A stretch of 64,000 nt of DNA from Pyronema omphalodes. Taxonomy: Eukaryota > Ascomycota > Pezizomycetes > Pezizales > Pyronemataceae. The translations under genes and the position numbers were made by a program. A model generated the notes under the pieces. The model saw only the letters and a list, made by a program, of their open reading frames with translations, made no database searches and was not told the DNA's origin. Of the stretch, positions 11,153 through 21,021 are shown piece after piece (position 1 is the first letter of the stretch; every line of letters begins with the position of its first letter). Location: contig JAJJXM010000038.1 of NCBI GenBank assembly GCA_024516155.1, positions 372,001-436,000 of the forward strand, in the 5' to 3' direction.

Positions 11153-13623
11153 ATGATGCCGGATACCGTCCCCGGCATCAGCCCCCCGGATACCTCTCAG
11201 CCTGTCTCCCTCCCCGGTTCCCCCATCTCCGACGCGCCCACTCGCGACCCTTTTCGTAACCCTGCCGCTGGGGGTAAGGACACGACTGGCAACACCACCT
11301 CCCGACCAACCTCCTCCTCTTCCCGCGATCCTCCCAAAGAACGCGCTTCCACCCAGGCATTACACTTGGAACAATACATCCATAGAGACCTCTTACACTC
11401 CGCCGCTCTCCTAGACCAGAACGCAAACAACTTGACCGAGATCCGTAATGTGCGCCGCGAGATTGACTTCTACCATGTGGTGCGGAGAGAACGGGCTCGT
11501 AATCCCGGGGCTATTTTTGGAATGGGCTATGCGGGGTATGGAAATGGTCATACTGATGGTCCTCCGAGGGTTATATACCCGTGTATGCGAAAGCGCCCTG
11601 GTGGAAGGAAAGCCAGGGAGCTACGTCTATCAAGAGCCGCTCTGCAGGAACAGGCGGAACAAATTGAGATGTTGGTTCCTGTGAGACTGGATATTGATTA
11701 CAATCAGATCAAACTCAGGGATACATTTACATACAACATGCACGAACGGATAGTACCATTAGAGATCTTTGTGGAGCAGCTTGTTGAGGATTTTCATCTG
11801 CCTTTGAACCAAGCACTTATTGGAATGGTCAGTCAAAGTATTAGGGAACAGGTAACGGACTTTCATCCGCATATCGTGTTGGCGGATGAACCGTTAGACC
11901 CTGTGTTGCCTTATACCGCTTACAAGAATGATGATATGAGGATTCTTATCAAACTGAACATCACTATTGGTCAACATACCCTGGTGGATCAATTTGAATG
12001 GGATATCAACAACCCCGCCAACAGTCCTGAAGAATTCGCTATGCTACTTACAAGGGATCTAAGCTTATCTGGAGAATTCACCACTGCAATCGCTCACAGT
12101 ATCAGAGAACAATGTCAACTATTTACAAAAGCTCTTTACGTCACCAATCACCCCTTCGACGGCCGCCCTGTGGAAGACGAGGACGTTCGTAGTGCAATGC
12201 TACAATCCCCTATACCCTCTGTATTCCGGCCTTACATCTTAGCCAAGGAATACACACCACTTCTGTACGAGCTCTCTGAAAACGAACTCGACCGTGCAGA
12301 AAAATCACAATCCCGAGAACAGAGACGACTTAAGCGACGAGTAAACCGACGTGGAGGTCCGACCATTCCGGATCTCAAAGACATGCCAAAAACACACCGG
12401 ACTCAAATCGTATCCTCCGTTCTTCCCGGCGCAGTACAGAAACTCCAAGATCTGGAGAAATTGATGTCTGTTAAACCAGTTAAAGATGGAGATTCAGATG
12501 ACGATGAATCAGAATCAGAACAAGAAGATCTCCCGCCTGAGAAAACTATTCCTGGTTATAATAATATGACCAGAAGACAGAGATTAGCTGCTATCAACGC
12601 TAAACAAAAACAAGCAGAAATGAGATCCATGACACCGGAAGTCCACACACGAGACCCACGAGCCGAGCGTGCAGAACGATACGCAGAGCGAAGCAGCGGT
12701 ATGCGACATGAAACTCCCGCGACACCAGCAGTACCAACTCCCTCTAAGCAACTACCCCGAAGACCAGGAGTACCATTTGGAAGTGATTCTGCATTATTGA
12801 CAATCAGAATTGCGCCCAATAAATTACGGAAGTTTACTGAGGAAATGCAAAGAAAGGAAGCCTTAAAGGTTCTAAGTGAAAAGAAAGCCTCCCAAAAAGC
12901 TGTTACTCCTACCCCGCAACCAAACTCGGCACTGAGTACACCGGCTGCCCCTGGACCCGCTGAGAGCCCTATGCCCCCACCTCCAACGGTTAAGGGTGAG
13001 AAAATGGAGAGAACGGAGACACAGGGAAGTCCTGCGCCGGCAGTTACACCACAAGCCCCAGCACCAAGCGGAACAGACAAAGCCGACGAACCACCCGTGA
13101 GTTTTTCCCCAGAAAATTGCCCCCGTCCAATTATCAGGCGATTCTCCTGCAACCCCCTAGAATCCCCAGCTAACACCAACTCCCCCACTAAGCAGACACC
13201 ACCCAGCTGGCTAACCTCCGCCCTCGCCCGCGTCCGAGAACAATACGAAGACGACCGTTTCGAGGCCATAACCCGAAAAACAGCTATAGACGCAGTCACG
13301 GGGGATTCCATACCCCAGGCTTCTCTGGCTAGCTTTCAGGGCCCCGTTAAGTGGACTTGGGTCAGTAGGATAAAGTGCTTTGATTGTCCTGGGAAATTGT
13401 ATACTCCCGGCCCTGAACCTACCGTGGATCACTTTTTGGTTCATATTAAGAATAGACAACATAGGTATGTACTGTGTGGGGGGGGGAGGCGGGGGAAGGG
13501 GGGAGGGGGGGGGGGGGGGGATGCCGTCTTGAGATTGCGTTGGTGGCTAATTAGGTCTGGTTATATAGGGAGAAAGTTGCGCAGAGATTGGAAAGAGAAG
13601 CGAAAGCTGCGGGTGCGAAGTAA
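11153..13623 (+). CDS. snf5: SWI/SNF chromatin-remodelling subunit Snf5 (SMARCB1 family)
   Basis: Core subunit of SWI/SNF (the family also includes RSC Sfh1). Exons 11153-13464 and 13569-13623; intron 13465-13568 (GTATGT, branch GCTAAT, TATATAG). Product 788 aa. The N-terminus is proline/serine-rich. The SNF5 domain runs from about 173 (LVPVRLDIDY) to about 400 and contains both imperfect repeats: LNQALIGMVSQSIREQ, then INPANSPEEF-like and GEFTTAIAHSIREQ. RRVNRRGGPTIPDLKD closes it. An acidic, proline-rich linker follows. The C-terminus (about 735-788) has CFDCPGKLYTPGPEPT and HIKNRQHR, the GATA-like zinc-finger tail seen in filamentous-fungal Snf5. The short last exon encodes EKVAQRLEREAKAAGAK. 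Without the splice, the frame would run into a G-rich low-complexity tail. Confidence 0.95.
13505..13520. repeat. G16 homopolymer inside the snf5 intron
   Basis: Sixteen consecutive G residues on the coding strand, between donor and branch site of the last snf5 intron; further G-rich sequence precedes it at 13478-13503. Confidence 0.95.
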
Positions 13624-13723
13624 GTGGGTGCAGCGAGCGCAGCGAGCCCAGGGAACATTGCGAGCTTTGGGGGGTAGGGGGTAGGGAGGTAGCAAGGTAG
13701 CGAGCCCTGGGAACGTGGAGAGC

Positions 13724-13900
13724 TCGGGGAACAATGGCAATGGCAATGGCAATGGCAATGGCGATAGGCATGGGAATATGGCTGGGGATGGTGGTGGTGG
13801 TGGGGACGGCAATATAGGCGGCAATATAGGTGGACATGAAATAAGGCTGGGGGGGGGATGGTGGCAACGAGGGTGGCAACGAGGGTGGACATGGCAATAG
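13724..13900. repeat. GGCAAT / GGTGGT / GAGGGTGGCAAC repeats
   Basis: Tandem GGCAAT hexamers (about 13734-13764), then GGTGGTGGTGGG and a duplicated GGTGGCAACGAG unit, just past the snf5 stop. Frames in this stretch are periodic and not coding. Confidence 0.85.
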
Positions 13901-14136
13901 TGATGAAGTAAAGATAGGTATGGGATAGGCATGGAAACGGGGGATGATTATATAGGCATATGGATATTAATGAGCATAGCAATGATCATGTCAATCAATG
14001 AACATAGCATAGCGATGATCATGGGGATAAATACATTGGATGAAGCGAATAATTGGAATAACTGGGATGAAGCGAGCAATTTATAGGCGGAAATAGCAAA
14101 CGGAGGCAATGGAAATGGCAAATGTGGATATAAAAT

Positions 14137-14366
14137 ACCAATATCAACACAAATACCAATACCAATACCAATACCAATACCAATACCAACACAAATACCA
14201 ACACAAATACCAACACAAATACCAACACAAATACCAACACAAATACCAACACAAATACCAACACAAATACCAATCTCAATTACCAACAAATACCAACCCA
14301 AATACCAATCTCAATACCAACCCAAGTATCAATATCAATCACAATATCTTCATAAACACCATACCA
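14137..14366. repeat. AATACC / AATACCAACACA minisatellite
   Basis: About 200 bp of hexamer AATACC alternating with the 12-mer AATACCAACACA. It opens frames reading KYQHKYQ or VFVLVFV on opposite strands, which I regard as artefacts. Confidence 0.95.
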
Positions 14367-14408
14367 ATCAGGATTTAGGCCATGATTCATTTATACCCCC
14401 CCCCCCCC

Positions 14409-14690
14409 ACCCCCATATTACCGCATGTCATATTACCTCATTACCTCATTACCTCATTACCTCATTACCTCATTACCTCATTACCTCATTACCTCATTAC
14501 CTCATATTACCTCATTACCCCATATTATCTCATTACCCCATATTACCTCATTACCTCATTACCTCATTACCTCATTACCTCATTACCTCATTACCTCATT
14601 ACCTCATATTACCTCATTACCTCATTACCTCATTACCTCATTACCTCATTACCTCATATTACGTCATTACCTCATTACCAAACCTGAAAC
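14409..14690. repeat. ATTACCTC octamer minisatellite
   Basis: More than 30 copies of the octamer CATTACCT (phase-equivalent ATTACCTC), with occasional CATATTACC variants, preceded by a C13 tract at 14396-14408. Array boundaries are sharp. Confidence 0.95.
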
Positions 14691-14793
14691 GTGAAATAAA
14701 CCCCGAATTCCATGTTACAGCTTAAGTAAGTAAGTACATAAGGTATATAAGGTACTTAAGGTACATACATACATAGCTAAAGTAAACATTGAA

Positions 14794-15003
14794 CCCCCCC
14801 CCCCCCCCCCCTTTTATCAGATGGGATTTGGCGGGTTTCCTTGGTGGGATGGGTTGGAGTTGTTGGTAGGGATATGGATGGATTGGAGGTTTGGAGATTG
14901 GTGGATTGGAGGTTTGGTGGTTTGGTGGATTGGATGGATTGGTGGTTTGGAGGTTGGTGGATTGGGGGTTTGGGGGTTTGGGGGTTTGGAGGTTTGGTAT
15001 GGA
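14794..15003. repeat. C18 tract and GGATTGGAGGTTTGG-type repeat
   Basis: C18 at 14794-14811, then about 180 bp of degenerate units built from GGATTGG, GGTTTGG and TGGTGGATTGG. The 76- and 84-codon frames opposite are low-complexity proline/asparagine chains, not genes. Confidence 0.9.
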
Positions 15004-15809
15004 ACATAACTTTGAGCTAGAACATCGATATCATACATCAAGTTAAAGTTGTTACTGAAATCATGAATCATGAATCATGAATCATGAATTATAATTACTA
15101 CCTACTACATCTACCTACATCTACCTACCTACCTACTTAAGCTATAATTATTAAATCAAAACTACAACTTCTAGAACTCCGGGGTTACGGGTTCTGGAAA
15201 GCATTTACATAGAGGGCTGCTGGCTGCTGGGTTTTAGGTTTTGGGATTTGGGATTTGGGTTTTAACTTCCAACTTCCAGGAGGAGACATTGTTTGCTAAT
15301 TTGATTCTGATTCTGATGTTGATATGGACTGATATTTATAGCTTTACAGTTTTATAGTTCTACAGTTTTACAGTTTTATAGCTCCAGAATTTTTGCGGCT
15401 TTTGAGTTTTGCCCCTCCCCCGGTGGCGGTGTGATGTTTTTGATATATATAACCCTTCATTATTACACAACACCCCAATTATATTCCACAAGCTATGTAT
15501 AATGTATCCCAGAGCCTATAACAGGCCCACTGGGGTATCTCCCAGCGAGATTGTAATGTAACAGCTAAGGCCTCGAAATTTATTTATACTGTAGAATACA
15601 TCAGGGATGTTGAAGAAATTCAAATTAATCTTAGAGCCTCGGCACTCATATACATAACAATAATCAATAACCGGAAGCAAGATTTGAAAGAAATTTTGGT
15701 TTGGGAGTATAGCAAGTATTATCATGGTCTATGATGGTCTATGATGGTCTATGATGGTTTATGATGGTCCAGGATGGAGAGAAGAATGATGCGTTGAGAA
15801 AAAAATGAA
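15004..15809. other. Intergenic, short tandem repeats only
   Basis: Contains TCATGAA repeats (about 15060-15088), CTACCTA repeats (about 15100-15132), CAGTTTTA-type units (about 15348-15384) and four to five ATGGTCTATG units (about 15722-15770). No gene seen. Confidence 0.7.
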
Positions 15810-15880
15810 TGCATCCGTCGGGAATCGAACCCGAGCCAATTGCTTGGAAGGCAATTATGATACCATTTCACCACGGAAGC
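15810..15880 (-). tRNA. tRNA-Gly(UCC), copy 2 of 3
   Basis: Exact reverse complement of the 71-nt tRNA at 3760-3830, including the T:T mismatch at acceptor position 3:70. The minus-strand terminator is the T7 run complementary to A7 at 15799-15805. It is the only one of the three on the minus strand. Confidence 0.93.
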
Positions 15881-16246
15881 TTGGGGATACCTTAGTCAAC
15901 ATAAAGTTTGGGCCTTTGATAATGATGAATCTACCGAGTATGTGAAGTGATTCGAAGGGGGGCGGGGTCATAGACAGTGACTCGCAGATTTCAGCGCACG
16001 GTTTCTTATTCACCAAGTTAACCTTCAACATTGACTATTTTAGAGATATCTTCACACCTTATATCATATTTTACCACAGCTCATAGCTCTATAAGATCGA
16101 TAACGGCTGATTCGCAATCCCTTCTCAAACGTTTGAATCAACAAAATCTATTTTTTGATTGTAGGCTTCTAGCGCCTCTGAATATATACTATACATATTC
16201 CCATTACCAATTAAATTACGTCTCTCATATCGATTAGATTTTCCGT
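15881..16246. other. Intergenic, no gene seen
   Basis: About 370 bp between tRNA-Gly copy 2 and the stop codon of the phosphodiesterase gene; presumably its 3' flank. No structured feature recognised. Confidence 0.6.
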
Positions 16247-17801
16247 TTAGAATCCCTTGAATCCATCAACAAATCCCTCAACACCCTCCAAAACCTCAAA
16301 TCCCTCGAGTAGCTCAGTCTTCTCAATAACAGCACCCTTCAACTCAAGAGGGTTCAATCCAAGAGCCTTAAGGATAGTGGGTGCAATCTGCTTAGTCTCA
16401 GTCTTGGTAGAGATCTTGCGCTGCTTCAACTTAGGGTTGGAAACGAAGACACCGACGTGACGGTCATCGTCGGAGATACCTCCGTGCTCGGCGATCTTAG
16501 AGTTGGAGTTGGTGTAGATGATTCCGACCTCAGGACGGACGATGATATCAGGAACAGCGGGGTCAAGGAGGGGGTTTCCGAATCCCATCTCGATAAGACG
16601 CTCTCCGTAGATGATGTCGACGATGGCAAGAGCCTTAGCCTGAGCCTTCAATCCTTCAACAGCCTTGAGGACATCGGCCTGGTTCTCGAGGAAGACGTTG
16701 GCAATGTCGTCAGTGGTCAAGAAAGCAACGGGGACACCGATAGCCTTTTCGACGAGGCTGGGGGCGATCTTGCGGAACTTGGCGGGGTCAATAGCGGCCT
16801 GTCCGTGCTTGGAGGCAACAATGATCAAGGTCTCCTCGTAGATTCCCTTGGACTTGAGCTTGTTGACCACCTGTCCGAGAGAGTTGTCGACAAAGTCGAG
16901 AGCCTGGAGAAGCTCGGGGGTGAAGGGGTTTCCAGTGGCGTTCTGGTATCCAACGGTCTTCTGGGCAACGGAAACGGACTGGAAGTTTCCTCCGAAAAGA
17001 GTGGGGATCTTTCCCTTCAAGGATCCCTCGGAGTGCTCGGGGTCCTTTCCGTCAATCCAGTCAAGGAAAGCGTTAACGTGGTACTGGTCGTATCCAATGG
17101 TCTCGTTGACATTGACGGCAACGGCATTGATCTCAGGGAAGTATCCGAGAGAAAGACCCTTTCCAGAAGGTCCACGGACCATGTCGTAGGCAGGGTGCTT
17201 GTCAGTGTAGGCAGTGGCAAGTCCCTTGGAGTTGACAACCTCGAAGATGGTGTTGACACGGAGACGCTGGTGGGGCCAGATGGCAGTGCAGACACCGTTT
17301 ACAAGAGCCTTGGGGAGGTTGGCGGGGTTGATTCCACCAGAGAAGAGAGCAGTGTCATCGTAGTCGAGGGTCTCAGTGTAGGAAACTGACAGTAATTATT
17401 AGCAAACCATTGAAATCATTAATACCGGGGAATATTAGAAACATACCCTCAGCACCGGGCTTCTCAGTACAGTTAGATCCGGGAGCAAAGTAGGTGCGGT
17501 CCCAAGTGTCATCGTACCAGACACCGTGGGTGCGGGGGGAAGCTCCAGTGAACTGAGCCTGAGATCCGGGGAAAGAGTCAGAAGGAGCGGAGGTGTAGGC
17601 CTCAGTGTACTGGTATCCGGTCTCGAGAAGAGAAGCAATGGTGGACTCGGGGCGAGCAGCCAAGTACTTCTCAACATCACTGGCGTGGAGACCGTCAACG
17701 CTGAAAACAGCCACGTGCTTGTAGGCACGCGACTGGGGACGAGCCTCAGCGGCAAGTCCAAGGCTGAGAACAGCGAGAGCAAGAGTGCGGAAGGCGTGCA
17801 T
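16247..17801 (-). CDS. Secreted type I phosphodiesterase / nucleotide pyrophosphatase-like protein
   Basis: Alkaline-phosphatase superfamily (phosphodiesterase type I), predicted to hydrolyse phosphoesters outside the cell; the substrate is not evident. Exons 17447-17801 and 16247-17385; a 61-nt intron at 17386-17446 (GTATGT, GCTAAT, TGTCAG). Product 497 aa. Residues 1 to about 21 form a signal peptide (FRTLALAVLSLGLAAEA). The metal-binding core begins at VFSVDGLH (D36) with the APSDSFPGSQAQFTGA segment near residues 72-87, where the family carries its nucleophile. SKHGQAAID replaces the animal SDHGM motif, and HGGISDDDRH lies near the C-terminus. N-glycosylation sites (NCT, NET, NAT) fit secretion. 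Codon choice is strongly biased (AAG, GTC, CTC, TCC), unlike its neighbours, suggesting high expression. The ATG at 17801 starts directly at the signal peptide. Confidence 0.9.
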
Positions 17802-17907
17802 TTTGGAAGGATTGGCTAATGTGGAAGGATTGACGACCGGCGACTTTAACGAATGAATGGATATCAAATGCGAGCTGCTGATTTACAAGAGAGAGGGAAA
17901 TAAAGCA

Positions 17908-17913
17908 TTTATA
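17908..17913 (-). promoter_or_regulatory. TATA box of the phosphodiesterase gene
   Basis: On the minus strand GGTATAAATGC places TATAAA about 110 nt upstream of the ATG at 17801. The pyrimidine/purine-rich leader TCCCTCTCTCTTG lies between. This fits a strongly transcribed fungal promoter but is motif evidence only. Confidence 0.5.
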
Positions 17914-20066
17914 CCCCTTCTAACTGTTACTCAATTCTCAAGACGGCGAGGAAAACCTCACTGTTCAAGGATCTTGGTTCCTACAAAGTCCTGAATAATG
18001 ACAAAATCGAAAAGAATACGATGTTCCTGGTTACCATACTGCAGGTACAGTTGTCTGCATAGCATGCATCAACAATTTGAAAACCATTCAAGCCAGTCGG
18101 GTTATTTCCCCAGGGTGCGTGTTGATGGTTGTGAGATGCGGTTATAAGATGCCGGATATCTAAGAATTCTGGAAGCCTGGACGTGTGGGTTAAGTCCGGG
18201 ATGGTAATCGTGGAACTCCGTGTTTCTTAACCGAAATCATGTAGTTAATTCAAGGACTTTTGATTCGGCGGTGAAATCATGATTTGCTGATTGACCCACG
18301 TGCACGGAGATCGTGACCTTTCTGAGAGACAAGCAAAAAGACAAGCTTTCGCTATACCCGGTCCTAACGATAGGAGGTAAGCTCCGAAAACGGGAGCCTC
18401 TCGGATCGAATTTTCCGTCAGCGGATCAGCCGAGTCGATTCCCATTTCGTTTAATTAGTTCGCGAGGCTGGACGCGTCAGCCGTCATGATGCTTGAAATA
18501 TATCGCTATCTTCCCCGTAGTGCATCTATCGGGTGATCAGTAAACTTTAATTCAACCATAGCCGGCGAGAAGATAATTACTTAATGTCAACATATCGGCG
18601 GACAGCAATATTACATCCTCCATTGTAGTCAGCAAACTGTCGCTTGCGTCAAGACTGTACAGAAGGCATTAATTGAAATGCCCCGGGTATTCCGAAAGTC
18701 GTCAACGCCGACTCGCCGAAGCCAGCACGACAATGACGGCGGGAGTTATCTCGGGTGTTCAGTGGAACCGAATTACTGATGTTCGGTTATAGCCGTGCGG
18801 TCGCGTATATAACCGTAGAACGTTGACCAAGAACGTGTAGAAGGTTTTCACTGTCAATGGCTGTAAGCTCGGCGGTGAGCGGTGGGTCTCGTCGTTAGTA
18901 CCGATAGAACGTCAAAGTCAGTGGGTATTTCCTTCGTGATACTGTAGCAATCCCTATCCGGGGGTGGTAGATAGAGATCCTTTGCGATTGAGCTATTGCT
19001 GGTAAAGTGTAGTGAATAACGTGAAACGGCGTTTGAAGGCAGTCGTCCGAAATTCTGGGGTTAAAGCCTAGGAACTAATCTCGCTTCAGCCTTACGACAC
19101 CGACACTTCTGCCGCCAAGCTCCTACAGCTCACCACTATGTACAACTTCGAAAGATGATCGCTACATTAGTACGGTAGCTATTATGATAATCAAAATCTC
19201 AGAGCCAGAAGTACATTTAACATATAATTCAATAATCGATCTCGAATGGCGTACCAAATACTTCTGATCTAGATAAACAGCCTGTTTTCTGCTCACTGAA
19301 ACGTTCTATGCACCAATATGTACTCTCCATGATCACCACCACAGTTTCTCTAGCCCAAAGCAACACGATGCTTTACTCTTCCAGCAACTATATTTATCCC
19401 CCGTCTTACCCGAGCCTTGGTCAGTCTCCCGATTGACACACCCCGTCTTGGACCGGCTTACAAACCAACAAACGCATCCAAGTATGTAATCAAATACACC
19501 CTCGGCTTTCTTACCGTACACCAACTGTAAAATAACCTACCACGAGATATGGCCTACGTACTTTACAAACATCGGATCTCGGATTTTATTTTTTCCGTTC
19601 TTTTTCCATTTCAATTTCGGCCGTGCCGTCTCCATAACCACTAGATAACCACAATACCGAGCAGGCGTTAATCAGAAGCGAATATAAGAAGCATCATCTG
19701 ACGAATATAAAATCCTGTCTTTATGATGAGATAAAGGTTATTGATATTACAATCTCCCTTAACGGAATAGCTGGTGTTGTTAATTGAATATAACCCTTAG
19801 TAACTTCTTAGTGACAAGTGTATATAGACAGCCCAAATTGCGTCCAGTACCATTTGCCGGTTTCTGACCATTTCGTTTTGTTCATCAAAGCTGGTGATAT
19901 TATTAACTTTTATTTATATTGCTTCGTCATCAACGAGGTACTGGTATTAATGATCGTAGTTATTCCCATTTGAAGGCGGAGACTTGCTGCCCTGGATTTC
20001 CGATCATAACCAGTGATACGTTTATTTACATGTGTAATATTGTTATTATTACCAAGTTAACACCAA
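17914..20066. other. Intergenic, 2.1 kb, no gene seen
   Basis: Upstream region of the phosphodiesterase gene. Only frames up to 66 codons are present, without domains. No repeat, RNA gene or mobile-element end was recognised. Confidence 0.6.
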
Positions 20067-20137
20067 GCTTCCGTGGTGAAATGGTATCATAATTGCCTTC
20101 CAAGCAATTGGCTCGGGTTCGATTCCCGACGGATGCA
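20067..20137 (+). tRNA. tRNA-Gly(UCC), copy 3 of 3
   Basis: Identical over 71 nt to the copies at 3760 and 15810, with anticodon UCC, no intron and the same U3:U70 mismatch. The terminator is T3-G-T5 (20138-20146), weaker than for the other two. The flanks differ beyond a few bases (CCAAG in front), so the copies do not sit in one long duplicated block. Confidence 0.92.
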
Positions 20138-20331
20138 TTTGTTTTTACTTCCTCTTTTTCTACAAGCCGCATCATGGATGATCACGCTCACCCTCACTCG
20201 CAATACTAGACTTTACTGTTGCGCACCAAGTATTGTGCTATGGGAACCAGTACTAATCGACCTATGGCGATTTTATAGGCCCTGTGATAGCAAAAATCGA
20301 GTCTTCCGATGAACTAAGCAAGATATTTTCT

Positions 20332-20598
20332 ATGATGTACCGGCCTGGGAATTTCAAGAAGTTCAGAGAGCTGTTTGCAGAGATGTTTACCACCGAAGCT
20401 GGTGATGAAAGTACCAAACTGCCCGATGATTTGTGGGATCTGTTAGTGGCAAAAGTTGGTGGCTTAAAGGAGCATCTGCTCCCAAGGTTACAGACTGCAT
20501 TGAAGGAGAGAAGGTCAGGCGAGGTAGACTATCGGTTCAAGAAGAAAGCATTACTCAAATCGCTGGTAAATCAAGATGAAAGAGTGGATTCAAAGTAG
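20332..20598 (+). CDS. Small hypothetical ORF, possibly a terminal exon
   Basis: From the first ATG the frame gives 88 aa, rich in charged helical residues (FKKFRELFAEMF, LLPRLQTALKERR). The frame stays open upstream to an acceptor-like TTTTATAG at 20272-20279, which is preceded by a TACTAATC branch-like site. It could therefore be the last exon of a gene whose first exon I cannot place; the tRNA-Gly gene lies close upstream. No domain recognised. Confidence 0.3.
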   Translation: MMYRPGNFKKFRELFAEMFTTEAGDESTKLPDDLWDLLVAKVGGLKEHLLPRLQTALKERRSGEVDYRFKKKALLKSLVNQDERVDSK

Positions 20599-21021
20599 GC
20601 CTCCTGTTTCGGAATTTTCAGCATTTGTTGTCTTCTATCTGATTCACCTTGGAAACCTGGTTCATGGGCTAGGATCAACTGTTCTGCGTTATTTGTATGT
20701 CAAGTACTGTTGGCGGCACTAACAAGATGAGTAAAGAAAAGCCTCGGTCCGTCAGGAAGAGGAAGACAAGATTTTTTTGAGATGAGATATCACTACATCA
20801 TACTAAATAATTACACATAAGAATATCTTTATGTGTTCAAAAGTTCTCATGTGAGAAATTACCCACCATTCCATTTGATTAACTCTGTATCTGAGCGATC
20901 AACGAGATAATAATATCGTTACAAATAGTATGGAAGCGTTTAGCTCCACACCGGTATCATCAGTTTCAAAGCAAGTACCTTGGGAATCTCATAAAACATT
21001 ACAATCATTAAATCTATCGAA
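20599..21021. other. Intergenic, no gene seen
   Basis: AT-rich 3' flank shared by the small plus-strand ORF and the minus-strand DUF3433 gene. Nothing else recognised. Confidence 0.6.

Noticed and set aside
13465..13684. Snf5 C-terminus reading through glycine-rich sequence to 13684
   Set aside because: GTATGT, GCTAAT and TATATAG signals define an intron; the spliced end matches the fungal Snf5 tail.
13948..14694. Open frames reading VFVLVFV, KYQHKYQ or LPHYLIT repeats
   Set aside because: Translation of minisatellites; no start context, domain or unique sequence.
16457..17389. 310-codon antisense frame opposite the phosphodiesterase gene
   Set aside because: A consequence of the strong codon bias of the real gene, and it crosses the real gene's intron acceptor.
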